Part shown: one piece after another, positions 53,801-61,762 of the stretch | How positions within the stretch are numbered: the stretch's first letter is position 1 | How the letters are laid out: each line of letters opens with the position of its first letter | Assembly (NCBI RefSeq): GCF_014172405.1 | Contig: NZ_WNXC01000001.1 | Coordinates: 372,001 to 436,000 of the forward strand | Reading direction: 5' to 3' | DNA: 64,000 nt | From: Pedobacter gandavensis | Lineage (GTDB): Bacteria > Bacteroidota > Bacteroidia > Sphingobacteriales > Sphingobacteriaceae | Translations under genes and position numbers: made by a program | The notes under the pieces: model-generated | Seen by the model: the letters and a program-made list of their open reading frames with translations, nothing else | What the model was told of the DNA's origin: nothing | The model's database searches: none

Positions 53801-55143
53801 CAGGTGCCGCAGTACAGCGGCCATTGGCTACGGTAGTAATTGGTGGATTAATGATTGCCACCTTGTTGACACTATTCGTTTTACCAATCTTATACATCGC
53901 AGTGGAGAAAGGTTTAAAGCCGGGTAAAAAAGCAAAGACTATCGCCACGATGATCTTGTTGTTTTTTGCTTTTAGTCCTTCCAATTCTGCGTTTGCACAA
54001 AGACCGATCGATTTAAAGGAAGCCTTAGACAGTGCAGCGGCCGCAAACATGTTGGTTAAAGGTCAAAAGTTAAGGGCAGAACAAGCGCAGCAATTGATTA
54101 AAAGCGGAATGGATATTCCACAAGCAAACTTATCCGGACAGTATGGGAAATTCAATAGCAATTTGATTGACAATTCCTTTGGGATTAGCCAAAGTCTCAG
54201 TTTGCCAACGGTTTACAGCCGACAAAAGCAGCAGTTGTCCGAAGATTGGAAATTGAAGTTGTTGGATGTAAATTTAAAGCAATCGGAGGTAAGAAAGATG
54301 ACCACCACTATGTTTTATGAAATGTTGGTGATCGCTGAAAAGGAAGCTTTGTTAAAGGCTATGGACAGTACCTACCGGGAGTTTTTGAGAATTGCCACGT
54401 TGAGGTTCAAGGCAGGGGAAACCAATATGCTGGAAAAGGCAAGTGCGGAGAATCAATTGACACAAATCAACAGACAAAAGAAGGAGTTACAAAAAGAATT
54501 TAGTTTCCTGCAGCAGCAATTTATGTTGTTGATTAATAGTTCGGAAAGCCGTTTACCTCAAGCCGCTAATTTCAAGCTGGAGCTTACTGTGGTAGATCCG
54601 GAAGCATTGGAAAATCATCCTTTTTTAAAGCTGCATTTACAGCAGGAACAGGTGGCCAAAGCAGGAACAAGTGTCGCACAGTCAAAATTGCTTCCAGAAA
54701 TTAACCTGGGCTATCAAAACATGAGTCTTCAGGATGGTCTCCGTTATGATTTAGGCTCGAGATTTCATTCCGTTCAGCTTGGGCTTGGGATTCCGATCTT
54801 TTCTGGCGCACAGAAGGCCAGGATAAAATCAGCCAGGACACAACAGGATTTGGCTGTCAATGAAACCAGCTATGCAAGGAAACAGTTACAAGCCGAGTTG
54901 GAGGACGGACTTCAGCAGTTGAAAAAGAATAGAGAAATCGTGCATGATTTTGAAATCAATGCTTTAAAAAACGCCAGAGAAATTACGCAAACACTGAATA
55001 CACAGTTGCAAAAAGGGGAGATCAATTACCTGGAATGGACGATGTTAAACCAACAGGCTTTAGCACTCCGTATGGATTATTTAAATGCCATTATTAACCT
55101 GAACAACAGTATCATTCAATTGAATTACCTTTTATCAAAATAA
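50803..55143 (+). CDS. CzcA/CusA heavy-metal RND permease fused to a TolC-like outer-membrane domain
   Basis: 1446 aa. Residues 1-~1040 are an HME-RND transporter: LPVDAVPDITNNQVQI near the N-terminus, helix 4 with DFGLIVDGAVIIVEA (Asp401, Asp407, Glu414, the CzcA proton-relay set) and the FNGIAVLNGIVLV-like helix. The DFGxxxDGAxxxVE pattern marks the divalent-cation (Zn/Co/Cd/Ni) subgroups; Cu/Ag CusA proteins have a different helix-4 motif. After a hydrophobic, signal-like segment (ATMILLFFAFSPSNSAFAQ, ~1045-1063), residues ~1065-1446 are a TolC/CzcC-type helical domain (AAAANMLVKGQKLRAEQAQQ, LEKASAENQLTQINRQKKEL). Inner- and outer-membrane components are thus made as one chain, a known Bacteroidota fusion. 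The adaptor gene follows by 1 bp. Confidence 0.95.
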   Translation: MLNKIIGFSVKNKLIVALFTIALIIYGAFELTKLPVDAVPDITNNQVQIITSAPSYGATDIERLVTFPVEQASSNIAGIKEIRSYSRFGLSLVTLVFNDDVDVYWARQQVSERLLTVQASIPDGIGKPEMGPISTGLGEIYQYVLKPKKGYENKYDITELRTLQDWVVRRQLLGVKGVAEVSSFGGKLKQYEVAINPNKLQSHGITIADVFNALESNNQNTGGSYIEKQSSVSYIRSEGLIENKDDIENVVIKNKNNNVPLLIRDVAEVKIGSATRYGALIYNDEGEVSGGIVMMLKGANSNVVIESIKSKIAEIQKTLPEGVVVEPFLDRTDMVSNAIDTVKTNLMEGALIVIFVLVLFLGNVRAGLLVASVIPLSMLFAIIMMNLFGVSGNLMSLGALDFGLIVDGAVIIVEAVMHQLTHSKKFAGLHTLSQQEMDKEVKSASSKMMNSAVFGQIIILIVYLPIFSLQGIEGKMFKPMAQTVAFALLGAFILSLTYIPMMSTVFLSKKISDKKNFSDRLMAKIEAGYSKILNRALGIPKLILTVVVTMFVFAVFLLTRLGGEFIPSIEEGDYAVETRVLSGSSLNTTIENVQKVSAILKSRFPEVKNIVTKIGSSEVPTEPLPMDMGDMIINLKKKSEWTSASSFDELSEKMSKAAAEVPGVTTSFQFPVQMRFNELMTGARQDVVCKIYGENLDTLSVYAKKLGNVVRTVEGTTEHYVEQISGTPQIVIKYNRAAIAQYGLNISEVNRNINAAFAGQSTGLVFEGEKRFELVVRLDNDNRKDLSDVQQLLIPTPAGNQIPLSQVATVELVDSPSQIQRENTQRRVLVGFNVNGRDVESIVNELQEKVDKEIKLPVGYTVAYGGSFENLNEAKSRLSVAVPVSLILIFLLLYFAFDSIKYGLLIYTAIPLSAIGGIFLLAIRGMTFSISAGVGFIALFGIAVLNGIVLVAEFNRIKKTGETDMKNVVMQGTNTRLRPVLMTAFVASLGFLPMALSNGAGAAVQRPLATVVIGGLMIATLLTLFVLPILYIAVEKGLKPGKKAKTIATMILLFFAFSPSNSAFAQRPIDLKEALDSAAAANMLVKGQKLRAEQAQQLIKSGMDIPQANLSGQYGKFNSNLIDNSFGISQSLSLPTVYSRQKQQLSEDWKLKLLDVNLKQSEVRKMTTTMFYEMLVIAEKEALLKAMDSTYREFLRIATLRFKAGETNMLEKASAENQLTQINRQKKELQKEFSFLQQQFMLLINSSESRLPQAANFKLELTVVDPEALENHPFLKLHLQQEQVAKAGTSVAQSKLLPEINLGYQNMSLQDGLRYDLGSRFHSVQLGLGIPIFSGAQKARIKSARTQQDLAVNETSYARKQLQAELEDGLQQLKKNREIVHDFEINALKNAREITQTLNTQLQKGEINYLEWTMLNQQALALRMDYLNAIINLNNSIIQLNYLLSK

Positions 55144-55144
55144 C

Positions 55145-56281
55145 ATGAAATCTATAGTTTTTAAATATTTGCCAGCATTATTGATCCCTGTACTTATTTA
55201 TGGATGCAGCAGTACTGCAAAAGAAGAGTCTAAAGTTGCCCTTAAAACAGATGAAAGTATCGTACAACTCAGTCCGGAGCAAGTTAAACAAATTGATTTG
55301 CAGATTCAGGAAGTACAACCTCGGGAGATCAGCACTGTGCTTAAATTGAATGGACAGATTGAAGTGCCCCCTCAAAATTTGGTGTCGGTCAGTGTGCCAC
55401 TAGGGGGGTATTTGAAGTCAACACAAATGCTGCCTGGAACTCAGGTAAGAAAGGGGCAGGTCTTGGCCACCATTGAAGATCCGCAGTATATTCAATTGCA
55501 ACAGGACTACCTGAGTACAAAAAATAAATTGGGATTTGCGCTGAAAGAATACAACAGACAGCGGGAACTTCATCAGGCAAAAGCGGGTAGTGATAAGGTT
55601 TTTCAGCAAGCAGAAAATGAGTATAAAAATTTCAGTATTGAAAGTAAAGCTTTAGCAGAAAAGCTGAGGTTGATCGGATTAAATCCGGCTAAACTTACAG
55701 AAGACAATATCAGCAGGACGATCGGGATTTATTCGCCGATTAACGGCTATGTGAGTAAAGTGAATGTGAATATAGGGAAGTATGTGGTGCCCTCAGATGT
55801 GATTTTTGAATTGGTGAATCCTGATAATATTCATTTGAACCTTACCGTATTTGAAAAAGACCTGAGCAAAATTAAAATTGGTCAGCAGGTGATGGCTTAC
55901 AGCAATTCCAAGCCAGATAAAAAACACCTGACCAAGGTGGTCTTGGTGAGTCACGCGCTAAATGAAGAAAGAAGTACAACGGTCCATTGTGATTTTGAAC
56001 AATATGATCAAAAACTGGTGCCAGGCATGTATATGAATGCAGTATTGGAGGTAAATAGCGATAAAGTGGATGCTTTACCTGAGGATGCTTTTGTGAGTTA
56101 TGAAAATAAGGATTATGTGTTTGTGCAAAACGGCAAGGATGCCTTCAAAATGACGGAAGTGAAAAAAGGAGCTGCTGAACAAGGTTTCTCTGCGGTAAAA
56201 TCAGATTTAAAAGGGAAACAGATCGTGGTAAAAGGCGCGTATTCATTATTGATGAAATTGAAAAATACCTCGGAAGATTAA
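55145..56281 (+). CDS. CzcB/CusB-type periplasmic adaptor lipoprotein
   Basis: 378 aa. Lipoprotein signal MKSIVFKYLPALLIPVLIYGC with Cys21. The membrane-fusion layout is clear: barrel-sandwich half (LNGQIEVPPQNLVSVSVPLGGYLKSTQMLPGTQVRKGQVLATIEDP), a helical hairpin (~115-185, QDYLSTKNKLGFALKEYNRQREL), the second half lipoyl-like (IYSPINGYVSKVNVNIGKYV), beta-barrel and membrane-proximal domains. It connects the RND permease to the TolC-like domain. No N-terminal metal-binding Met cluster is seen, which agrees with a divalent-metal rather than copper pump. It is the last gene of the operon, closed by a strong terminator. Confidence 0.94.
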   Translation: MKSIVFKYLPALLIPVLIYGCSSTAKEESKVALKTDESIVQLSPEQVKQIDLQIQEVQPREISTVLKLNGQIEVPPQNLVSVSVPLGGYLKSTQMLPGTQVRKGQVLATIEDPQYIQLQQDYLSTKNKLGFALKEYNRQRELHQAKAGSDKVFQQAENEYKNFSIESKALAEKLRLIGLNPAKLTEDNISRTIGIYSPINGYVSKVNVNIGKYVVPSDVIFELVNPDNIHLNLTVFEKDLSKIKIGQQVMAYSNSKPDKKHLTKVVLVSHALNEERSTTVHCDFEQYDQKLVPGMYMNAVLEVNSDKVDALPEDAFVSYENKDYVFVQNGKDAFKMTEVKKGAAEQGFSAVKSDLKGKQIVVKGAYSLLMKLKNTSED

Positions 56282-56337
56282 TTGGTTTTTTAAGCGCCGG
56301 CATTCTTCATGATATGTGCAATTGCAATGAGCAATGG

Positions 56338-56369
56338 AGCCCCCTGAATTTATTTCAGGGGGCTTTTTT
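56338..56369 (+). terminator. Rho-independent terminator of the metal-efflux operon
   Basis: AGCCCCCTGAA (56338-56348) pairs perfectly with TTCAGGGGGCT (56354-56364) across a 5-nt loop, with a run of T at 56364-56369. Confidence 0.93.
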
Positions 56370-56496
56370 ATGGGATGATATTTCTTCTGCCATTGCTAAG
56401 CTTTTATCAAAAAGCTCCTTTGCTGTACCCAAACATTTGCGCGGAATAGGAGTTATAATAATTAGTTCATTTTGGAATCAATAAAAGCAGCAGCAT

Positions 56497-57876
56497 ATGA
56501 AACATTACGATGCAATCATTATTGGCGCAGGACAGGCCGGGGTACCATTGGCCAAAAAGCTGGCTGAAGCAGGGAAAAAGACAGCGATTGTCGAGCAAAG
56601 AATGGTCGGGGGAACTTGTATCAATGATGGATGTACGCCTACAAAAACCATTATCGCTTCTGCTCATGCTGCACATCAAGCCGGAATGGCTGGCCATCTG
56701 GGCGTAGAAATCGGTTCCGTAAAAGTTGATTTGAAGAAGATTAAAAAGCGGAAGGACGAAATCGTGGATTCCTTTAGAAATGGGGCGCAGAAAGGAATCT
56801 TTTCAACTAAAGGATTGGATCTTATTCAGGGGAGCGCTACTTTTTCTGGTCCAAAAGAATTAACGATTGCGACAAGTACAGGTGAGCAATTGGTGTTTTC
56901 TGCAGATTGGATTTTCATCAATACCGGAGCCCAACCTAAAATACCGGAGTTGAAAGGCTTGAATGACATCAATTACCTGACTTCTACCAGCATCCTGGAT
57001 TTAACGGAAATCCCTGAACATCTGGTGGTGCTAGGTGGGAATTACATCGGATTGGAATTTGCTCAGGCATTTCAGCGCTTTGGCAGTAAAGTGACGGTCC
57101 TTGAAAAGTCTTCCAAAATTATGGGGCGTGAAGACGAAGATGTCTCCTCCGAAATGACTAAAATATTGGAGGATGAGGGCTTGGAGATCCTGACCAATAC
57201 GACCATTAAAGAAGTTAAGGAGGAGCTGAAAGTGCTCCAAATCCAATTGAGCTCCAGCACTAAAACAAAAACAGTTAAAGCGAGTCACCTTTTAATCGCC
57301 ATTGGCAGATCCCCACAAACGAGTTCCTTAAACCTGGACATCCCAGGAGTAAAAACAGATGAGCAAGGATATATTTTGGTGAACGAACGGTTGGAAACCA
57401 ATGTGAAGGGAGTTTATGCACTGGGGGATGTCAACGGAGGTCCGGCATTTACACACATTGCCTATAATGATTATACGATTGTTTACCGGAATCTGATCGA
57501 AAAGGGAAAACATAGTACAAAGGATAGACAAGTTCCTTATTGCATGTTCACTGATCCCCAGCTCGGCCGGATAGGGCTTTCTGAAGCAGCAGCGAAAGCA
57601 AAGGGATTGGATTTTAAAGTAGCCAAAATACCAATGTCGCAGGTCGCACGTGGCATAGAAACCGGTCAGACCTTAGGTTTTATGAAAGCCATTGTGGATC
57701 CTAAAAGTAAAAAAATATTGGGTGCCAGTATACTTGCCGCCGAAGCTGGAGAAATTATGGCAGTATTGCAAATGGCGATGGCAGGAGGGATTACTTATGA
57801 TAAAATTCGATATGGTGTTTTTGCACACCCCACATTCTCGGAGTCTTTGAATAATTTATTTATGAAATTAGATTAA
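56497..57876 (+). CDS. Pyridine nucleotide-disulfide oxidoreductase (dihydrolipoamide dehydrogenase/mercuric reductase-like)
   Basis: 459 aa. FAD motif GAGQAGVPLAKKLAEAGKK (residues 10-28) and redox-active Cys41-x4-Cys46 in GGTCINDGCTPTKTI. The NAD(P)H-binding motif is HLVVLGGNYIGLEFAQAF, followed by VYALGDVNGGPAFTH. The C-terminal dimer interface carries His444-Pro and Glu449 (AHPTFSESL), the usual His-Glu pair. It lacks the N-terminal HMA domain and the C-terminal vicinal Cys pair of true mercuric reductase. The gene is 67 bp upstream of the egt-type transporter, in the same direction. A disulfide or thiol-linked reductase serving this cluster is an attractive inference; a stand-alone enzyme is equally possible. 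Confidence 0.88.
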   Translation: MKHYDAIIIGAGQAGVPLAKKLAEAGKKTAIVEQRMVGGTCINDGCTPTKTIIASAHAAHQAGMAGHLGVEIGSVKVDLKKIKKRKDEIVDSFRNGAQKGIFSTKGLDLIQGSATFSGPKELTIATSTGEQLVFSADWIFINTGAQPKIPELKGLNDINYLTSTSILDLTEIPEHLVVLGGNYIGLEFAQAFQRFGSKVTVLEKSSKIMGREDEDVSSEMTKILEDEGLEILTNTTIKEVKEELKVLQIQLSSSTKTKTVKASHLLIAIGRSPQTSSLNLDIPGVKTDEQGYILVNERLETNVKGVYALGDVNGGPAFTHIAYNDYTIVYRNLIEKGKHSTKDRQVPYCMFTDPQLGRIGLSEAAAKAKGLDFKVAKIPMSQVARGIETGQTLGFMKAIVDPKSKKILGASILAAEAGEIMAVLQMAMAGGITYDKIRYGVFAHPTFSESLNNLFMKLD

Positions 57877-57942
57877 GTAGGGGAATGGAATTCAATGATA
57901 GAATCTTTAAATTACCAATATATAAACCTTGAATACAAATAG

Positions 57943-58947
57943 ATGATCGAACTATCAGGTGTCAGTAAGCGTTTTGGAAATACCCAGGCGGTAAAAGATG
58001 TTTCTTTTACCGTGGAATCCGGTGAAACCATGGTGCTTTTAGGGACGAGTGGTTGTGGTAAAACTACGACGCTTAAAATGATCAACCGCTTAATAGAACC
58101 TGATGCTGGAAAAATTAGTATCCATGGTCAGTCTGCATCAGATGAAAAGCCCGAAATGCTGAGGCGAAAAATAGGATATGTGATGCAGAATATCGGGCTA
58201 TTCCCTCATTATACCATTTCTGAAAATATTGCCATCGTCCCAAAACTGCTCAAATGGACGGTCGAGAAGACCCGGGAGCGGACGCATGAATTGCTGGAAA
58301 AACTTCGGCTGTCTCCAGATTGTCTGGCCTTGTTTCCTCATGAACTGAGTGGGGGGCAACAGCAACGGGTTGGTTTGGCAAGGGCATTGGTCGCGGATCC
58401 TGCAATTTTACTGATGGATGAACCTTTTGGGGCGCTCGATAACGTAACCAGGTCGGAGATCCATGTAGAATTTAAGGCCTTGGAGGAGCTAAAAAGAAAA
58501 ACCATCGTCATGGTAACGCATGATGTTCAGGAGGCATTTGATCTGGCCGATCGGATTTGTTTGATGAACAAAGGGGAGGTGGTACAAATTGGAACAGCCA
58601 AAGATTTACTTTATAGGCCTGTGAATGATTTTGCGCGTCAATTTCTGGATGGTGCCCGGCTGGCATTGGAATTTAAATGCGCGCGCATCAAAGACCTATG
58701 GGAGTTGCTGCCCCAACCTGCTACAATAAGGAATGATGCTGCTTTTTCTAAGGATTCTGGTGGAATAAAGGATAGATTTCAATCCGCAGATTTGAGTGTT
58801 TGGCTGGCAATTACCTATTTTAATTTTACAGAAAATGACTATGTTAGCTTTATTTTGGACAATGGTCCTGGCTGGATAAAAACTTTTAATTTTCAGGAGC
58901 TGAGCCAGGCTTTTTACCGCTATCAACAACAGAATATTCATGAATGA
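57943..58947 (+). CDS. egtV: ABC transporter ATPase, OpuCA/EgtV-like
   Basis: 334 aa. Walker A GTSGCGKTT (residues ~34-42), Q-loop MQNIGLFPHYTI, signature LSGGQQQRVGLARAL and Walker B ILLMDEPFGALD are intact. The family is the betaine/choline (ProV/OpuCA) importer ATPase. CBS domains, which sense ionic strength in osmoregulated versions, are absent; the C-terminal ~90 residues are unrelated (SVWLAITYFNFTENDYVSFIL). The gene overlaps the permease gene by 8 bp. Because egtB and egtD follow directly, I assign it as the ATPase of an ergothioneine-type (EgtUV) importer. The name is inferred from context, and osmolyte uptake is not excluded. Confidence 0.8.
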   Translation: MIELSGVSKRFGNTQAVKDVSFTVESGETMVLLGTSGCGKTTTLKMINRLIEPDAGKISIHGQSASDEKPEMLRRKIGYVMQNIGLFPHYTISENIAIVPKLLKWTVEKTRERTHELLEKLRLSPDCLALFPHELSGGQQQRVGLARALVADPAILLMDEPFGALDNVTRSEIHVEFKALEELKRKTIVMVTHDVQEAFDLADRICLMNKGEVVQIGTAKDLLYRPVNDFARQFLDGARLALEFKCARIKDLWELLPQPATIRNDAAFSKDSGGIKDRFQSADLSVWLAITYFNFTENDYVSFILDNGPGWIKTFNFQELSQAFYRYQQQNIHE

Positions 58948-60547
58948 TCGTCAGCAAACGTTGTGGAATTTCATGTGGGAACAAAAGGATAAGCTGGTCA
59001 GTCAGACTGTACAACACCTTGGCCTCACTTTTACCGCACTGGTACTCGCTATCGCGATAGGTCTTCCTCTTGGGATGTTTATCGCAAGAAAAAGAAAATG
59101 GGCTTCAGGGGTTCTGGGCTTTGCAGGTGTACTTCAAACCATCCCAAGTATCGCACTCTTAGGTTTTATGATTCCTTTACTGGGCATCGGTGCAAGACCT
59201 GCGATCGTTGCCTTACTCGTTTATGCCTTGTTACCGATTATCCGAAATACTTATACGGGTATAACCGGTGTAAACCGGGATGTGGTGGAGGCGGCAAATG
59301 CCTTAGGGATGAATAAAAAACAGGTTCTCTTTCATGTAGAGCTGCCTTTGGCTATGCCCGTGATACTTGCGGGAATCAGGACAGCGGCGGTAATTAATAT
59401 AGGTGTAGCCACCTTGGCTTCCTTTATTGCTGCCGGTGGACTTGGGGAATTTATTTTTGGAGGAATTTCCCTGAACAATAGCAATATGATTCTTGCTGGA
59501 GCAATCCCAGCAGCTTTTTTAGCCATTAGCCTGGATTTTTTACTATCAAGGCTTCAGAAATTAGATATGATTAAATTAAAAAAAATAAGTTTTGTAGGCT
59601 TGGTTTTGATCCTTGCAGTGTTAGGATATAAACTTTGGCCGCTGATGATGGCGGACGATGATCATGGACATGATGTGTCTAGTATCGGCGCTAAACTAAC
59701 CGCAGGTTTTACACCTGAATTTATGGGTAGGCAGGATGGTGACCTGGGCTTAAAGGCTGTTTATGGTTTGAAAATCCCGACCAGGGTGATTAGTGATGCC
59801 CTAATGTACAAAGCTGCCTATGAAAAAGAGATCGATGTGATCAGCGGCTATTCGACTGATGGCAGGTTAAAAGCTTTTGATTTGGTGGTTTTGAAAGATG
59901 ATAAGGGAATATTTCCACCTTATGATGCGGTACCTATTGTCAGACAAACTGCTCTAAAGAAGTTTCCACAATTGGAAGCGGTTTTGAATCAGCTGGCGGG
60001 GAAAATAAACGACGCTACCATGATCGATCTTAATTATCGTACAGATTATCTGAAGCAAAGCCCGGAGCGTGTGGCTAAAGATTTTTTAATGTCTGTCGGA
60101 CTCTATAAAAATCCCCGCAATGGAAATGGGGAAGTCCTGAGGATAGGTTCAAAGATATTTGGCGAACAATATATTCTTGCTCAGATCTATCGCATGTTGA
60201 TCGAAGGCAACACGAATTATCAGGTCGCTACAAAATCTGGTTTGGGTGGTACAAAAATCTGCTTTGATGCACTGGTCAATGATCAGATAGATTTTTACCC
60301 TGAATATACCGGTACGGGCTTACTGGTTTTATTAGCCCCTGCGCAGTCCCTGCTGAAGGAAATGGGGCAGGATAAAGAGAAGGTTTATGATTATGTGAAT
60401 AAAGCGTTTCAGCAAAAATATCAGGTGAAGTGGCTTAAACCTATAGGTTTTAACAATTCTTATGCCTTGATGATGAGGGAAAAACAATCGAAAGCAATTC
60501 GTGTTACTACCATTACAGAACTTAAAAAATACATAGATACGAATTGA
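58940..60547 (+). CDS. egtU: ABC permease fused to a (circularly permuted) OpuC-type substrate-binding domain, EgtU-like
   Basis: 535 aa. Residues ~20-215 are the permease (LGLTFTALVLAIAIGLPLGM, the EAANALGMNKKQVLFHVELPLAMPVILAGI coupling loop). A further helix (~216-236) leads to a periplasmic domain. In usual OpuC/EgtU proteins this domain starts with IGSKxFxEQYILA...YPEYTGTG and ends with the GFxPEFxxRxDG...STDG half. Here the order is reversed: GFTPEFMGRQDG (256-267), GYSTDGRLKAF and FPPYDAVP come first, and RIGSKIFGEQYILA (401 onward), YPEYTGTG (453-460) and WLKPIGFNNSYAL come last. It overlaps the ATPase gene by 8 bp and the egtB start by 1 bp. Probable ligand: ergothioneine or a related betaine. 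Confidence 0.82.
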   Translation: MNDRQQTLWNFMWEQKDKLVSQTVQHLGLTFTALVLAIAIGLPLGMFIARKRKWASGVLGFAGVLQTIPSIALLGFMIPLLGIGARPAIVALLVYALLPIIRNTYTGITGVNRDVVEAANALGMNKKQVLFHVELPLAMPVILAGIRTAAVINIGVATLASFIAAGGLGEFIFGGISLNNSNMILAGAIPAAFLAISLDFLLSRLQKLDMIKLKKISFVGLVLILAVLGYKLWPLMMADDDHGHDVSSIGAKLTAGFTPEFMGRQDGDLGLKAVYGLKIPTRVISDALMYKAAYEKEIDVISGYSTDGRLKAFDLVVLKDDKGIFPPYDAVPIVRQTALKKFPQLEAVLNQLAGKINDATMIDLNYRTDYLKQSPERVAKDFLMSVGLYKNPRNGNGEVLRIGSKIFGEQYILAQIYRMLIEGNTNYQVATKSGLGGTKICFDALVNDQIDFYPEYTGTGLLVLLAPAQSLLKEMGQDKEKVYDYVNKAFQQKYQVKWLKPIGFNNSYALMMREKQSKAIRVTTITELKKYIDTN

Positions 60548-61752
60548 TGAAACTTTCGGAACAGTACCTGCAGATTAGAAAACATTCTGAACAGATTTGT
60601 GAACCTTTAGAGACTGAAGACTATGTGGTGCAGCCCATTGTGGATGTGAGCCCTCCTAAATGGCATTTAGGGCATACCACCTGGTTTTTTGAGACCTTTA
60701 TTTTACAGCCCTATTCAGCGGGTTATCAGGTTTACGATACTGCCTATAATTATGTTTTTAATAGTTATTATGAAACGATTGGAAATCGGGTGATCCGTAC
60801 GGACAGAGGAAATTTGAGCCGGCCAGGCGTACAAGAGATTTATCAGTATCGGGCTTATGTAGACGCGGAAATGATTCTATTTCTGGAGAATCCATTGCCG
60901 GCAAAGGTAGAAGAATTACTGTTTCTAGGCTTTAATCACGAACAGCAACATCAGGAATTATTACTTACCGATATCAAATATATTCTGGGACATAATCCGC
61001 TTTTTCCTGCTTACCGTAAAGAAAGGGTTGCGCATGCTGGAGGTCATGAGCAGAGCGATCATCAGGGCCCAGCTCTGGAGCTGGAATATTCCCAAGATCA
61101 ATTGGAATCCAGCGCAATGAGGAAAATTGAAGCGGGCCTTTATGAGATTGGTTATGCCGGAAAAGACTTCTGTTTTGACAATGAACTGGGTAGACATCAG
61201 GTTTATTTACCAGAATTCTCCATCAGTTCCAATTTGGTTAGTAATGCCGAGTATCTTGAATTTATCAACAGTGGCGGCTATCAGAATTTTAACTGGTGGC
61301 ATTCTGAAGGTTGGGACTGGCTAAAGAACAACCACATTGTTGCACCAATGTATTGGCATTTAGTGGAGGATGTTTGGCATACTTATACGCTTGCAGGGCT
61401 CCAACCTGTGGCACTTCATGAACCATTAACACACATCAGTTATTATGAAGCCTACGCTTATGCCAGCTGGGCTAAACTGCGGCTTCCTACGGAGTTTGAA
61501 TGGGAGGTAGCCGCAGATTCTTTTAAATGGGGGCAACGATGGGAATGGACAGAAAGTGCTTATTTACCTTATCCAGGATTCAGTAAAGCACCAGGAGCCA
61601 TCGGAGAGTATAATGGGAAATTTATGGTCAATCAGAAGGTACTCCGGGGCGCATCTATTGCCACACCGGAAGGACACAGCAGAAGTACTTACAGGAATTT
61701 TTTTCATCCACATTTAAGGTGGCAGTTCACCGGATTACGACTTGCTAAATAA
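60547..61752 (+). CDS. egtB: EgtB-type sulfoxide synthase (DinB + formylglycine-enzyme-like fold)
   Basis: The ATG at 60547 overlaps the upstream TGA by 1 bp; a TTG three bases earlier is not needed. 401 aa. The N-terminal DinB-like domain carries the iron-binding histidines of EgtB in WHLGHTTWFFETF (about residues 39-51) and NHEQQHQELLLTD (about 130-142). The C-terminal half is an FGE-sulfatase-like fold (SISSNLVSNAEYLEFINSGGYQ, LRLPTEFEWEVAAD, VLRGASIATPEGHSRSTYRNFFHPHLRWQFTGLRLAK). The family joins hercynine with a thiol (gamma-glutamylcysteine or cysteine) using O2 and iron. No fused methyltransferase is present, unlike OvoA. The egtD gene follows 10 bp downstream. Confidence 0.92.
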   Translation: MKLSEQYLQIRKHSEQICEPLETEDYVVQPIVDVSPPKWHLGHTTWFFETFILQPYSAGYQVYDTAYNYVFNSYYETIGNRVIRTDRGNLSRPGVQEIYQYRAYVDAEMILFLENPLPAKVEELLFLGFNHEQQHQELLLTDIKYILGHNPLFPAYRKERVAHAGGHEQSDHQGPALELEYSQDQLESSAMRKIEAGLYEIGYAGKDFCFDNELGRHQVYLPEFSISSNLVSNAEYLEFINSGGYQNFNWWHSEGWDWLKNNHIVAPMYWHLVEDVWHTYTLAGLQPVALHEPLTHISYYEAYAYASWAKLRLPTEFEWEVAADSFKWGQRWEWTESAYLPYPGFSKAPGAIGEYNGKFMVNQKVLRGASIATPEGHSRSTYRNFFHPHLRWQFTGLRLAK

Positions 61753-61762
61753 TAAGGGCGAT

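Noticed and set aside
56463..56472. A sixth AraC-type half-site, TAGTTCATTT, upstream of the flavoprotein
   Set aside because: No partner repeat lies 21 bp upstream, and a -7 element 20 bp downstream would fall on the start codon, so it is probably chance.
56497..57876. Mercuric reductase
   Set aside because: There is no N-terminal HMA domain and no C-terminal vicinal cysteines; merR and merT genes are absent.
57943..60547. An ordinary osmoprotectant (choline/betaine) OpuC transporter
   Set aside because: Not excluded biochemically, but the ATPase lacks CBS domains and the genes overlap egtB, which favours an ergothioneine-linked role.
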